A DNA stretch of 64,000 nt, from positions 197,117,077 through 197,181,076 of the forward strand of contig NC_068938.1 of the NCBI RefSeq assembly GCF_016801865.2, given 5' to 3'. Position 1 is the stretch's first letter. Each line of letters begins with the position of its first letter. The notes beneath the pieces are model-generated. The model had not been told where the DNA came from, did no database searches, and saw only the letters and a list, made by a program, of their open reading frames with translations. This stretch comes from Culex pipiens pallens (lineage: Eukaryota > Arthropoda > Insecta > Diptera > Culicidae). The position numbers and the translations under genes were made by a program. This document shows, piece by piece, positions 1-13,728 of this stretch.

Positions 1-652
1 TTTCTTCTGCAAAATTGTGAGTGTTAAAAAATCCGGAAAACAAATAAAGTATAAAAAACATGCTTTTTATACATATATTTTTTTTGCACGGAACGCTTAA
101 GGGGTTACATACATCTAAAAAATCACAAAGTTTCATAATTCAGAAATTTATTGAATCCACTAAAAAGATGATTTTCAATCACTCCTGAAAGTTTCATGAA
201 GATATTACACGATTAAACTGAGTAAGAGACGATTTTAAGCTCAACATTTTGCCGTGCGCAAAGTGGAATGTCAAACCTTCTGAGCAGGGTTGTTAAAATA
301 TCAAAATATCAGCTCTCAGCAACTAAAATCATCTCGCCTGAATAATCATGCCTCAAATACAGCTGCTCTTCTCTCCTCATTGAAACTCTCCACGCCGAAC
401 ATAGCCGAACACGTTTTCGTGTTTACACACTCGCGATTGACATTTTCCTTTTTCTCTCATTCCCGCTTCCACGATCATCCTACCGCAACAGCGTTTAACC
501 ACAAAAGCCGCCGCAAAACCAATTTCGCAAACGCAGTTTAACGGGACGTCATGCGTGGTCGGCTCCTAATCGCCATCTCGCGTTCCTTCATTGCAGTTTT
601 CGGAGCGATTGAGAGACTCAGCGGTGAGAGAGCATAGTCAAAGAAAAGGGGA

Positions 653-656
<4 letters not shown>

Positions 657-717
<61 letters not shown>
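657..717. repeat. (AG)n microsatellite
   Basis: About 30 consecutive AG dinucleotides. The serine-leucine reading frame across it is an artefact of the repeat. Confidence 0.97.
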
Positions 718-720
<3 letters not shown>

Positions 721-1355
721 CCATCGCTGGGAATCACGAGACACAAGAAGAGATCTCACAAGCTATAGGCAATCAAACGTCAAAATTACCCCCCACTAGG
801 GGCGCTGAAACTTGGGGTGATGTTTTCATTATAACAAATAAATTGATTTGAAATTTGAAATTGTTTTATTTCATCATAAAATCGACATTAATAGCAAATT
901 ATGCCATTTTCAGGTAAGAAATAAATAGCTTGATTAATATAAACGAAAATATTTTTGTGATGGCCGATTAAACCTGTTCATTATCTGATTCAAAATAAGG
1001 GAATGTTTTAATCAACCAAAATCTAAATAATCAATTGAGAATGTAGATTATTCAAGTGGACAAATATTTTTTAAAGTCACTTCTACAATAAAAGCAAAAC
1101 TTTGCTTGAAAAATGGTAATTGGCATGATTTTCAAAATTAGCAATCTAACCTCATTCTCGCGTTTTCAATCCGGATCACAGAATTTTCAATGAAAAAGGC
1201 AACTTAGCAAAAAAATCAAAAAGTCAGTCGATAGAACGTTTTATTTCTTACCTCCTGTTAACTTTATTTTATTCCAAAAGATCAATTTTCTTTAAAAAAA
1301 AACCTTAAAATAGTTTTCACTTCCCTTTGCACTTATCGCGCAAAAACGTAAACGG

Positions 1356-2505
1356 CAGGGTGACCACTCAAATTCCATTTACAAATTCCATTTACAAATT
1401 CCCGACTTTTTCCCGACTTTTTTTCCAGACTTTTCCAGAATGCTCAAATAATAGGCATTTCTTATCTAAAGAATGATTTCAAACAAAAACTTCCTATAAG
1501 AACAGTCAAAATTAACCAGCGAAAAATCACAATGATTTAAAAAAAAACCAAATATAGGCATTTTTTGTAAATACAAAAACTAAACAATAAATAAAAAAAC
1601 ACTTCTAAATGGAATTTCATTATTATGATTCAGAGTAGAAACACAAGCAATTAGTCTTTGAAAAAATAATCGAAAGTTCAACAATACTTATAACTTCCTT
1701 GTTATTTTTTAAATTGGCAAACGTATAGTTTTTGATACTTCGTTTCATTTGAAAATAACTAAGAGTTAAAGATAACTGAACTTAAAATAGCGTTCCTATT
1801 TTTTCAAAACTTCATCATCATTTTAAATCAAAGAATGATTGAAACATAATTGCTGTTATTATTCATTCAAAGGATTTAGAAAAATGTCAAGGAATTCATA
1901 AAATTTAATTTTAATTTTGTAATTTTTGATATTAAATTTTCTAATCAATTTTAATTTATCTAGTGGTCAGTATTTAACTGTTTTTTTTTCAATGAAAATT
2001 AAGTTTGATATGATTTTATGTTTTCCCACTTATTTTAAGCAAAATAATTGAAGAAACAATTTTTTTAAACAATTTTGCAATAACTAAAAATTTCTTGGAT
2101 TATTTTTTTTGCAATTTCAATATTTTCTTTATGTTTCCAAAAATTTTCAATATTGGATTTTATTCGATATTTAGGTTTTCCGAAAACTGAAAATCAAGCT
2201 TTATCTATGGCCTTTAAGCTTTTTCTATACTCAAATATATTGATATAGTAAAAAGAACCTTAAATTTAAAGTAAGTTACTAAAGCAGAAATGAGTGAATT
2301 CAATTTGAAAATTTTACAAAATATTACAAAATTATTCAAGAGTTAAAAAATAATTTTCAATCAAGTATGCTCAGAATTCCCGACTTTTCCCGACTTTTTG
2401 ACAAAAAATCATAAATTCCCGACTTTTTCCCGATTTGTGGCGGATTTTGGCGAATTCCCGACTTTTTCCCGACTTTCCCGATTTCCCGACTTGAGTGGCC
2501 ACCCT
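1356..2505. mobile_element. hAT-like MITE (CAGGGTG termini)
   Basis: Ends are CAGGGTGACCACTCAA on the left and TTGAGTGGCCACCCTG on the right, inverted repeats of the CAGGG type common in hAT elements. Subterminal sequence on both sides repeats CCCGACTTTTT motifs. An exact 8-bp target duplication was not found (GTAAACGG versus GTTTTAAA). The 1.1 kb interior is AT-rich and has no ORF. Confidence 0.6.
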
Positions 2506-2910
2506 GGTTTTAAACGTAACCTTGCACCAAAGTTCTCCTACTCGAATGTAGGTGGCGAATCGAGTTTTTAGCTTTGGTTTTGGGGGCCTATAGCTAAAAA
2601 TCTTTTTTTTTAATTAGTTTTTTTGAAAATCGGCCTTCGGCATGCACACAGGACCGGTTTAACGAGTCTTCACCAAAATTTTGAGTCGATTTGGTCAAGG
2701 CAGTGTGAAGATGTCGTGTCACCCGTTTTTTTTTTGAAACTGCTTCAAATAGCTATATCTCGGCAATGATAAAATTAAATGTATTAAAATTTGTTTTGAT
2801 GATAGATGAAAATATATATTTTAATGCCCTGAAAAAAGATTTTAAATATAATGAAGGGTGCACACCAACCTCTGACTTTTTTGTCGATTTACATGTATGT
2901 AACCCCTTAA

Positions 2911-4900
2911 CATTCATTATTTCAATGTTTTTGGTTATTGTTATTTTTTGAGATTTAAAAAAAATTAACAGTGCAGAGATTTAAAAAAAATAACAGATAA
3001 CGACAAACAAAATGTTAGTAATGAAGACAAACATTGTCAGATGAAGCATCACATTTAAAACTAACAAGATTTTTGTTTGCTACAAAAAAATACTTTTTTT
3101 GCCAATAGAAGTCATGATCAAGCTAGACCGACTCAGAAAAAATGATCTAAATTTATACAGCGATTCTACATCATACAGGAAGGATCCAAATCAAAAGTGC
3201 TCTGATTTGTCACATGGGAGTTCCTTGGCCAAAATAATAAAACCCGTACATTTTTTGTTTGGCGATTAGGGTGCTCCTATCCAAAATAGGGCAATCCAAA
3301 AAACTACGAAAAAAATAAAAATATTTTTTTTTCATCAGATCTGCAATATTTTGAAAATCGATAAGCGATAGCTTATATATTTTGGGGTAAAAGTTGCGTA
3401 ATTCAGTTACGAAAATGTCAGTACCTTAAAAAAGTACAGATTGAGTTGTTTTTTTTCAAATCCTATGTTTTCTTATAACATTTGGAAAGCCCAAAATAAG
3501 CTCATTTTATCAAACTGCCATTTTTCCTAGATCAGTAGAGTCCCAACCGATGACTTACACCTATTACAAAGTATGATTTATCATTTAGCTTTTTTATAGC
3601 TTTTAAAAAATCTTGTTCAGGTTGGGCAATAGGGTATAATATGTTTGTATGGAAAAAAATAATAAATTGACCAAATTTAACGAGCCCAGAAACTATTCAG
3701 TTCCTTTTGGGGTTCTAAACAACTCCTCAAAGTTTGGGAACGATGGGTTTAGTCCTCACTTCGCGCAAAACTAAAAATTTGTCTCAATATCAAGCTGATA
3801 TGACAACATAATTCCCCTTCACTGAAATAAACTTGTTCGCTATTAGCCAAGAATGTTCGAAAGAAGCCGCAGTTCACCGCTACTGGTAGTGACCGTGTTT
3901 GCCGGCAAAAGTGAGTTATTTATGTTTCTCCCACCATTTGCCTACCGCAAGAAAACTTTAGCACAAACTTCAGCCAGCCCAAATTTGAGCGTCGCGACGC
4001 CGGCCGCCAAAGTGTGACTTGTCACGCGACCAGCGCCGGATTATGGCAAATTTAGCCGTGCGGTAATGGATTTCTCGACCAGATGCAGCATTTTGGGTGT
4101 TTACGACCATGGCAGAACCGGTGCGGTTTATGGGACGAGGTGTTTTGTTTATTGATTGGGGAGATTTGGGTGGGGGTAAAGAAGACATAAAGTTTTGTTT
4201 TCTTGGGCGTGGAAAAGTAAAGGTTTTTTTTCGGAAAAGGGAACTTGAGCAACTAAAAATACAAAGTATAAAATTCTTGTATTTTTTCGAAAAGAAATAT
4301 AATTTTCTAGAGCCCACTAAAAGCATGTTGACAGCAATAAAAGTCCATTAGCTGGAAGGCATGAACACATAAAAGCATCTAATTCAATTTATTAACTTCT
4401 GGTCCTGCACAAGACGAAGCAACAAATTGCTTTTTCTTGAGAACAGAATCACGTGTGATGCAAGCTAACATCATTTCTGCTCACAAGTTGGGCCCCCCAT
4501 TCAAGCGCACTTAGCTTTTGGTAATTTTCTGTGAAAACATTGTTCATGTGCCAAAAAAATCACATGACCAACAAAAAAAAGAATCTTCAAACTACAAACA
4601 AGCCGCCTCGTCCGCCACCCCTAAGAAGAGAGAGGGAGGATCTAATTGAGTTAGTGTCTGGGCTCTGAATTACGCACCCGTCCGCATTTGTTGGATGTGA
4701 CCAGAGCTATTGTACTGTATGTGCTCTGTTATCAGGGGGTCGTTTTTCCGTTCAACACCCCCGCATGTAAACGCACTCGCCAGAGTAGCAAACCACTGCA
4801 TGATTACCCCCGGTGATGTTTGTCTGGGCTGCCCGCGGTGAAATGGTGAAGAAATATACCGGGTAGAGGTGGGGTAAAATGTCACTTGTTGGGCATTTGA
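2911..4900. other. stretch without recognised gene
   Basis: AT-rich to about 3.8 kb, then more GC-balanced at 3.85-4.15 kb and 4.6-4.9 kb. Open frames at 3970-4351 overlap on both strands with no recognisable domain. No transposon termini were seen. Confidence 0.6.
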
Positions 4901-5070
4901 TCATTGAGTTATTTTTCTTCTTACATTTTTAGTATTTTTATATGAGCAATTCTCTATGGAATTGGCCTTTTTTTTATTTAAATTTTTGTATGCCCAAAGA
5001 AGCCATTTTGCATCATTAGTTTGTCCATACAATTTTCCATACAAATTTGGCAGCTGTCCATACCAAAATG

Positions 5071-7019
5071 ATATGAGCAATTCTCTACGAAATCGGTCTT
5101 TTTTCTTCAATTTTAATTTTTGTATTTTTTAATCCGGCTGAAACTTTTTTGGTGCCTTCGGTATGCCCAAAGAAGCCATTTTGCATCATTAGTTTGTCCA
5201 TATAATTTTCCATACAAATTCGGCAGCTGTCCATACAAAAATGATGTATGAAAATTCAAAAATCTGTATCTTTTGAAGGAATTTTTTGATCGATTTGGTG
5301 TCTTCGGCAAAGTTGTAGGTATGGATACGGACTACACTGGAAAAAATAATACACGGTAAAAAAAAAATTGGTGATTTTTTTATTTAACTTTTTATCACTA
5401 AAACTTGATTTACAAAAAAACACTATTTTTAATTTTTTTTATTTTTTGATATGTTTTAGAAGACATAAAATGCCAACTTTTCAGAAATTTCCAGGTTGTG
5501 CAAAAAATCACTGACCGAGTTATGAATTTTTTAATCAATACTGATTTTTTCAAAAAATCGAAATTTTGGTCGTAAAAATTTTTCAACTTCATTTTTCGAT
5601 TTAAAATCAAATTTGCAATCAAAAAGTACTTTACTAAAATTTTGATAAAGTGCACCGTTTTCAAGTTATAGCCATATTTAAGTGACTTTTTTGAAAATAG
5701 TCGCAGTTTTTCATTTTTTTAAATTAGTGCACATGTTTGCCCAGTTTTGAAAAAAATATTTTTGAAAAGCTGAGAAAATTCTCTATATTTTGCTTATTCG
5801 GACTATGTTGATACGACCTTTAGTTGCTGAGATATTGCAATGCAAAGGTTTAAAAACAGGAAAATTGATGTTTTCTAAGTTTCACCCAAACAACCCACCA
5901 TTTTCTATCGTCAATATCTCAGCAACTAATGGTCCGATTTTCAATGTTAATATATGAAACAATTGTGAAATTTTCCGATCTTTTCGAAAAAAATATTTTT
6001 GGAATTTTCAAATCAAGACAAACATTTTAAAAGGGCGTAATATTGAATGTTTGGCCTTTGTGAAATGTTAGTCTTGATTTGAAAATTCCAAAAATATTTT
6101 TTTCGAAAAGATCGGAAAATTTCACAATTGTTTCATATATTAACATTGAAAATCGGACCATTAGTTGCTGAGATATTGACGATAGAAAATGGTGGGTTGT
6201 TTGGGTGAAACTTAGAAAACATCAATTTTCCTGTTTTTAAACCTTTGCATTGCAATATCTCAGCAACTAAAGGTCGTATCAACATAGTCCGAATAAGCAA
6301 AATATAGAGAATTTTCTCAGCTTTTCAAAAATATTTTTTTCAAAACTGGGCAAACATGTGCACTAATTTAAAAAAATGAAAAACTGCGACTATTTTCAAA
6401 AAAGTCACTTAAATATGGCTATAACTTGAAAACGGTGCACTTTATCAAAATTTTAGTAAAGTACTTTTTGATTGCAAATTTGATTTTACATCGAAAAATG
6501 AAGTTGAAAAATTTTTACGACCAAAATTTCGATTTTTTGAAAAAATCAGTATTGATTAAAAAATTCATAACTCGGTCAGTGATTTTTTGCACAACCTGGA
6601 AATTTCTGAAAAGTTGGCATTTTATGTCTTCTAAAACATATCAAAAAATAAAAAAAATTAAAAATAGTGTTTTTTTGTAAATCAAGTTTTAGTGATAAAA
6701 AGTTAAATAAAAAAATCACCAAATTTTTTTTTACCGTGTATTATTTTTTCCAGTGTAGTCCGTATCCATACCTACAACTTTGCCGAAGACACCAAATCGA
6801 TCAAAAAATTCCTTCAAAAGATACAGATTTTTGAATTTTCATACATCATTTTTGTATGGACAGCTGCCGAATTTGTATGGAAAATTATATGGACAAACTA
6901 ATGATGCAAAATGGCTTCTTTGGGCATACCGAAGGCACCAAAAAAGTTTCAGCCGGATTAAAAAATACAAAAATTAAAATTGAAGAAAAAAGACCGATTT
7001 CGTAGAGAATTGCTCATAT
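5071..7019. mobile_element. 1.95 kb foldback element (near-perfect palindrome, copy 1)
   Basis: The first ~970 bp are repeated in reverse complement with very few mismatches around a centre near 6045. Ends are GAGCAATTCTCTACG and its complement, flanked by ATAT on both sides. Each arm encodes the same short peptides on opposite strands (5113-5310 minus and 6780-6977 plus are identical), which shows symmetry rather than coding function. A second copy is at 53365-55296 and degraded pieces occur at several other sites. No transposase is present. Confidence 0.88.
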
Positions 7020-7508
7020 ATGAAAATTCAAAAATCTGTATCTTTTGAAAGAGTTTTTTGATCGATTTGGTATCTTGGGCAAAGTTGTAGGTATGGATAA
7101 GGACAGCGCTGAAAAGAATGATACACGGTAAAAAAAATCGGTGATTTTTAATTTCACTTTTTGACACCGAAACTTGATTTGCAAAAAAAAACTATTTTAT
7201 CTGATATTTTTTAGGGGATATCAAGTGCCAACTTTTCAGAAATGATCTGAACGGGCAAAACATTTTTGACCGGGTTATGAATTTTTGAATCAATACAGAT
7301 TTTTTCAAAATCGATCAAAGAGTTCCTTAAAAAAAAACAGATTTTTGAATTTTCATATATCGTTTTTGTATGGACCGCTGAAAATTTGTATGGAAAATTA
7401 TATGGATAAATTAATGATGCAAAACAGCTTCTTTGGGCGTACCGAAGGCACCAAAAAAGTTACAGCCGGATTAAAAAATACAAAAAAAAATTAAATGATC
7501 GAAATGCT
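7020..7508. mobile_element. degraded foldback fragment
   Basis: Directly abuts the large palindrome and repeats, in diverged form, its outer arm (the AAAATTCAAAAATCTGTATC segment) and then the opposite arm, with the middle deleted. It looks like an older, internally deleted member of the same family. Confidence 0.7.
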
Positions 7509-7532
7509 CATATGCATGTTTAGTATGTTGGA

Positions 7533-7827
7533 GCATTTTAAGTTATTCTTCGAACAAATCTTTGTTATTATTTTTGGTTATTTTAACAATTAATCCTATC
7601 ATCGCAATAACAGTTGGAGGTATTCTTCCATAACAAAAAATGTTTATCCCAAATTGTTTTGGCTTTCAAAAAATATCAGACCAATAACAAATTTTTTTAT
7701 GATAACATAAACTGTTATTCAACTCTTATGCAATAAATGATTTTTCAGGAAGATTACATAACACTTTCTGTTATTTTAACAGTTTTTGTTATTGAAATGG
7801 CATGAATTTTGTTGTCACCATCTGTTA
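7533..7827 (+). mobile_element. 5'-truncated copy of the CCCGAGCAGACGG MITE
   Basis: Matches the inner and right part of the ~440 bp MITE family (AACAAATCTTTGTTATTA through AAATGGCATGAATTTTGTT). The right end is eroded to CACCATCTGTTAAG. Confidence 0.75.
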
Positions 7828-8667
7828 AGTTAAGAAATAGCCACTGAATCCACTTTGTAATTGCGGCCCCGGTACTTTTCATGGGTCACGGAAAAATTCA
7901 CTTCAAAAAGGCATTGTAAAAAAAAACTGAATCAAACTTAAAACCAAACTGAAAATTAGCATCAATTGCCATTTTACCCCTATCTCACTTTTACAACCCA
8001 GGTCCCATTCGAAGAGCATTTCTGTTACCGGTCGGAAATTCCACGCCTGATTGCGCTAATGTGATATTAATGGAATCAATCAACGCGTGGAGGTGGAACC
8101 AATCAGAGGAGAGCGAGAGTAAAAAAAAAAGTATGAAAGAAAACTAAGTGATTGATATTGCAATATGTGTGGGTGAGACGGGGGGAGAAAAGAAAATTGG
8201 CCTGGCCTGACGGCTCTTGGCAATGACCCATAGATTATTTGCGTAAACATCGCCGCAATGCTAATCGAATGTGGTGTTTGCTATTTGATTGATCAATTGA
8301 CAGAAAATGCTGTGAGGGTTTCTTTTCGATTTTTAGCATGGAATTGTGAAATTGGAAAATGTTGATTTGAGATAATCTCAATTGAAAAGATTTTTTGAGG
8401 GAAATTCTACTTCTGGATGTATCACTTACAACGAAATCTTTAAAATGGTGAAGTGTGTTTTGACAAACCTGAAAAGATAAGAAAAACAAAAGTTTGTTAA
8501 AATTTTCATACAACATATTTGAAATGCTTAAACTTTAAAATGCAGGAAAAAACCTAAAAAGAAATACCGTTGGTAATATATTTACTAGAATAAAAGTTCA
8601 AAAAATTTCACAAGGGTAGCATCTCAGGTTTTGGGAAGATGCTGGCTGCTCATAAAATTTGCATTTC

Positions 8668-9079
8668 CCCGAGCAGACGGAAATAACGTGGGAATAACAT
8701 TTTTTGATATTTGAAAATACTTGGCCAAAAACATTTTATGTGATTTATAACAAGATTTGTTATTCGTCGCTATTATTTTTTTGTTATTGGATTGGTATTG
8801 TAATAACAGTCTAATAACACTTTTTAGTTTTTCATCGAACAAATCTTTGTTGTTATTTTTGTTATTTTAACAACTAATCCGATCATCCCAATTACAGTTA
8901 GAGGTATCCTTCTCTAACAAAAAATGTTATTCCCAAGTTGTTTTGGCTTTCAATCAATATCAGACCTATAACAAATTTTGTTATGATAACATAAACTGTT
9001 ATTAAACTATTATGCAAAAATAGATTTTTCAAGAAGATTACATAACTCTTTCTGTTATTTTAACAGTATTTGTTATACG
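8668..9079 (+). mobile_element. ~440 bp MITE, right end missing
   Basis: Begins CCCGAGCAGACGGAAATAAC and follows the family up to TTAACAGTATTTGTTAT, then diverges. Rich in paired TGTTAT / ATAACA words, as in all copies, so that each copy can partly fold on itself. Confidence 0.85.
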
Positions 9080-9660
9080 AGCATTTAACATTTAACGTTT
9101 TATGAATGAATAAACCACACAATCTGCGATTCGTTCGTTTTTATTTCGCAGCTCTTTATACTTTACGACCAACAATGGTTTTGTTTCGCGGGGGAGCAAT
9201 TATCGAAATCACATCGAGAGAGATAGACCACCCTCCCCCTCACTCTGGTCCCAACTCATGATGCATCGTAAATCGGTTGGAATAAGCGATTTCAATCAAG
9301 TGTGTTTTCGCCGGGTCGTCGCATTTCAATGGACACAAAAAAAACACACAATCTCCCCTTCGTATTTGTGCGATATGGATCCACTATAGTTGTGCGATAT
9401 GGGGTAAAGGGTCCATAAATTGTACAGGTATTATGTTTAGTTGGACATGAGCCTCTGAAACTTCGCCCTATATATGAAACCATGTTCCCTTCCATAATGG
9501 ATTCTTCATTTCAGTTTGGAGCTTCTCGGCAACTCTGGTTGGAAACCCTCTAATGACAATATTATGTATAAAGTTTTACTGAAATTCATCTTAAAACATT
9601 ACAAAGTTTTTAAACACTTAAAAAACAACAAAATAAAAAGAGTGTCTTATACGATATTTA

Positions 9661-10058
9661 CCCGAGCAGACGGAAATAACTTGGGAATAACATGTTTTGA
9701 TATTTGAAAATACTAGGTCAATAACATTTTATGTCATTTATAACATGATTTGTTATTCGTCGTTATGATTTTTTTTGTTATTGGATCGTTATTGAAATAA
9801 CAGATAAATAACATTTTAAGTTATACTTCGAACAAATCTTTGTAATTATTTTTTGTTATTTAACAACTAATCCGATCATCTCAATAACAGTTCGAGGTAT
9901 TCTTCCTTAACAAAAAATGTTATTCCAAAGTTGTTTTGGCTTTCCTCCAATGTCAGAGCAATAACAAATTCTGTTATGATAACATTAACTGTTATTAAAC
10001 CCTTATGCAAAAATGGATTTTTCAAGAAGATTCCATAACACTTTCTGTTATTTTACCA
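9661..10058 (+). mobile_element. ~440 bp MITE, right end missing
   Basis: Starts CCCGAGCAGACGGAAATAAC and is collinear with the other copies until CTGTTATTTTACC. The terminal ~50 bp are absent. Confidence 0.85.
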
Positions 10059-10107
10059 AACACATATAAATTTTAAGCTTTGTTAAAAAAAATCGATTCA
10101 TATTGGG

Positions 10108-10560
10108 TTATTCTCTACCAACTCACACGAAATGGGAAAAGTTGCCCCGACCCCTTTTCGATTTGCGTGAAACGTTGTCCTGATTTGTCCCTGATCACGA
10201 ATCCGAGGTTCAATTTTTGATATCTCGTGACGGAAGGGTGGTACGACCCCTTTCATTTTTGAACATACGAAAAAATAGGTGTTTTCAATAATTTGCAGCC
10301 TTCCCAGGTAACATTTTAGGTTTTAACTAGGCCACAAAAGCCTATTTAGGTTGCATGCGGGTTTCCAGAACCTTCATAAAACCTGCAAGTTTAAAAATGT
10401 TGTGTGAAACTGTTATGAGATAGAAATTTGAAAAATTACCCTTGTGGGTAAATGTAGATTTGAAAATGACATTTAATTTCTCTTGAAATGCCAAGTTCAC
10501 AAATTCGGTATGATTTCTAATATTCAAGATCAAAATTTTCCCAATTCAAATAAAAAATTG
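10108..10560 (+). repeat. dispersed repeat shared with 25.9-26.3 kb
   Basis: GTTATTCTCTACCAACTCAC and the following ~170 bp (AAAAGTTGCCCCGACCCC, then GATCACGAATC) recur at 25900-26040. Later fragments (TTTCAAGAGAAATTTAATG-like) also match in inverted order. An unclassified interspersed repeat with no coding content. Confidence 0.6.
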
Positions 10561-12150
10561 TTTCTACATGAAATCCAGCATTATTCAATACACAATTCAC
10601 GTTAAAAATTGACTTCCGAGGGTTATCCAATCATCAGAACCAGATGACAGTGTGTGTCGCATGTACTCTGTATACACGTATGTGTGTTTCTGCTTTTCGA
10701 GTATTATTTGGATTTATGGCTAATCTCCGAACTTGATTCAAACAATGCCACCTGTCTGTCAGACCGTCACTCGGTAGTCTCGGTACTGAAGCCACCGCTG
10801 CCGCCACTGCCAGAGGGGTTGAGGAAACGACATGATGGAAATAGATTTATTAAAACGGTTGTCTGTCATTTTGCTGTGTGCGGGGGAACGTTCATCCCAC
10901 GCCCCGAAGGGGATGTCCCATTGATAAAATGACGAATGAGGAAAAATTATATTGTTTTCGTTTCGTCGCGTTTTTTTCTGAATGAACTGCGGAGAATCAA
11001 GATGAATTTGAAAAACAAAGTAATGATTCAATACGAACTTTTGAAAACATAGGCCAAATTACCCACCCTGAACCAACCGCCCCTCCCAAAACCGATTGTA
11101 TTCCATTTCAATCGTAACTGTCACACACAATTCCAACCCTTGATGATCATTAAACGCGAAACTACCTGTTCGTGCCGTGAATTGAAGCTTAAATCACTAA
11201 TTGCATCGCGCGAGCGCGGTTCCAACAACGATGAAACTACCTAGCGTTATTTACGAGGAGGAGGAGGATAGATGGAAGACGATACCTGAAAACCAGCTGA
11301 ATGAAATTACCTCCGCCATCAGGTGCTAATTGAAAATGTTTAATCAACGGCTAGGCATTGTTTGCGTCGGGACTAACTTTGAGTTTGAGTAAGTGTGTTG
11401 TTGTTTTTTTGTTGGTAATTGTTTCTAACGAAGTCACTTTGCAGATTAGCCCAAGTGTTTATCGGAAAACAACCATCAGGAATTACAATAATTCATTTAG
11501 TCTTACGCTCATCAATTTTGTTGAATGATGAATACAAGCCATCAAATTTGAATTAAATTGTTTGTGAAACAGAAACAAATACAGACATACATTACTGAAC
11601 ATTTCAATTCAAAAATAAAATCTACACGAAAATTCACAATAGCCATCTAATTTGTAAGTTTTCATCATCCTACCGCCCCCCCCCCCCCCTTCCTTCCATC
11701 TTCAAAATTCAGTGAGCGAAAAAAAGTGCCTTTTGACCTTAAAATAATAAAAAAATAATGAAAAATTATACGTTTGAGCTAACAAAGTTGGTTAAAACTC
11801 ATTTGACAAATAAAACTATTTCTTTAGAAAAAGAGAAAAAAAAGAGAGAGAAAAAAGTCGAAACCCCGTTAATAATTTACCTCTAGACACAAAATAAAAT
11901 TTGCAATGAAAAAGTACCTTATGAGCAATTCCAGCTCAAATCAGGAATTTTGTACTCGACCCTCTCCGATTTCAACGAAACTTTGTAGACATGCTATCCT
12001 GGGCCTATATAAGCCATTTTTGTGTATATGGAGCAAATAGTACTCGAAAATAACATTTGAGAAGGGCGTAAGGTATTTAAATATTTTTGTATTTTGTAAT
12101 TTAAAAATTACTGTATCTCGAAGCCGTTGCGTCGTATCAAAAAGTGGTCA
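10561..12150. other. stretch without recognised gene
   Basis: Mixed unique-looking sequence. It includes an AGGAGGAGG run near 11260, a C homopolymer near 11675 and AT-rich DNA. Short open frames at 10654-11031 overlap on both strands and match nothing recognised. Confidence 0.5.
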
Positions 12151-12483
12151 AAGACAAACTTGTAGGAAATTGGACGAGCTTTCTGAAAAAAATACACTGA
12201 AACAAAAATACACGCCACATTAATGAGATTTTTTGATTTTAAGTCTAAAACTTGAATTTAAAGGTGATGCCACGATTTTTTTTCGTTCAAAATTTTTTAG
12301 GAAATAGTCTAAAATGTTACCAAAAGACTGACGAAAAATGCAGGATGGTATGTCTCTCCTTAAAAAAATACAAAAATCATTTACTAAAACTGTTATTTTG
12401 AAAAGTGGTCTAAACGACACAATTTTTAAAAACCAGTAGTGGGGATCGATTCTCCAGATAATTTTACAAAAAAGTCTCCATAT

Positions 12484-12976
12484 TGACCATTGTCCTATGT
12501 CCAATCCTTAGGAGATACATCGGTTTTTAAAATAAAAATGTTGAAAAAACGGGTTTTTGTGGTTTTTGGCAATTTCTATATGACAGACTTGGTTTTTCAG
12601 TCTCGTAAATATTTTTACCGGAAAGCTCGTCCAATTTCCCATAAGTTTGCCTTTGACAGCTTTTTGATTTATATCGTTTTTATATTTACGTAAGCAAATT
12701 TACTGTCCTGGTTTCTACCACACTGAAAAAAATATTCTATTTTCAGTTATTAGCAATGCAATTAAGCTTATATCTGTAAGCCCTTACATCCAATTGAAAT
12801 GCTGTCAAAAGCAAACTTATGGGAAATTGGACGAGCTTTCCGGTATAAATATTTTCGAGACTGAAAAACCAAGTCTGTCATATAGAAATTGCCGAAAACA
12901 ACCAAAAAACCCGTTTTTTCAATTTTTTTTAGACCGCTGTATCTTCCCAAGGATTGGACATAGGACAATGGCCAAT
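12484..12976. repeat. inverted repeat with ~175 bp arms
   Basis: The segment at 12484-12665 is repeated in reverse complement at 12803-12976, separated by ~135 bp. Each arm yields the same peptide start (MSYVQSLG...) on opposite strands. This is a foldback or palindromic MITE remnant. Confidence 0.8.
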
Positions 12977-13490
12977 ATAATATAATTTAATCACCCTACA
13001 CCGATTTCAAGTTACATCCAATTTATATTCAAACCAACGTATTTTAGACCATTTTCAAATCTTGTTTATTTTTATTCAATTACAGTGCCATCCCGTTTTT
13101 GGCAACAAGACATGATTTTTATGTTGCCAAAAATGAAAATCTTAAAAAGTGTTTATTTGAGAAAAAAAATACTTCTAATATTTGTGTGGGCACCATTAAT
13201 AAACATCGTTAACCCTTAGGTTAACCCTTCGTTATAACGTGTGGTATAAGAGAATATTCATAATTCACGTTATGAGCGAAATAGACTATTTTTATTTTCA
13301 ATAAAATAAATTGATTTATGATAAAATACATTACATGCACTAAACATAATTATATTTTTACTGTTCACCTATAAATTAATATTTTGAAAGAATCGCGAGA
13401 CCAAAAATATCATATTATTTGAAAAGTTGAAGAAATTGTTGTCAAAAGAAAAAGAACTGAAAGAACTGAAAATGTATGATAATTAGTATA

Positions 13491-13728
13491 CACTCAACCC
13501 CCGGTGGTTGGTCACTTTTTCGTTTGACACTTTTTTAGTTTGAACCTCGTTGGTTGGTCAAAGTCAAACTAAAAAGTGACGAACTGTCACTTTTTACACG
13601 GCGCTCATGCACACTATCAAAACAAACGTTTGGTAGTGTATGTGAACTCTATGTAAAAAGGGTGTCAAACTAAAAAGTGACCCCGTTCGTTTGACAACAG
13701 TTGGTGTTAAACCATCGGGGTTTGAGTG
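13491..13728. mobile_element. TA-flanked MITE (CACTCAA termini)
   Basis: Left end CACTCAACCCCCGGTGGTT, right end AACCATCGGGGTTTGAGTG, flanked by TA on both sides as expected for the Tc1/mariner superfamily. The interior contains AAACTAAAAAGTGAC repeated several times. A diverged partial copy lies at 49610-49745. Confidence 0.8.

Larger units (their letters stand above)
97..2910. mobile_element. TTAA-flanked non-autonomous element, interrupted
   Basis: The left end reads TTAAGGGGTTACATACAT and the right end is its reverse complement, giving terminal inverted repeats with TTAA at both outer edges, the target duplication typical of piggyBac-type elements. The same element, in the opposite orientation, occupies 24036-25760. 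Comparing the two shows that sequence from about 283 to about 2590 is foreign to the element. This inserted part includes an AG microsatellite and a hAT-like MITE. No transposase was seen. Family assignment rests only on the TTAA edges. Confidence 0.7.

Noticed and set aside
538..759. Serine-leucine-rich frame
   Set aside because: Translation of the AG microsatellite.
5113..6977. Identical 65- and 84-codon frames on opposite strands
   Set aside because: They are mirror images produced by the palindrome and lack any domain.
8668..10058. CRISPR-like spaced repeats of TAATAACA words
   Set aside because: The spacing is irregular and explained by MITE copies. The organism is a eukaryote.
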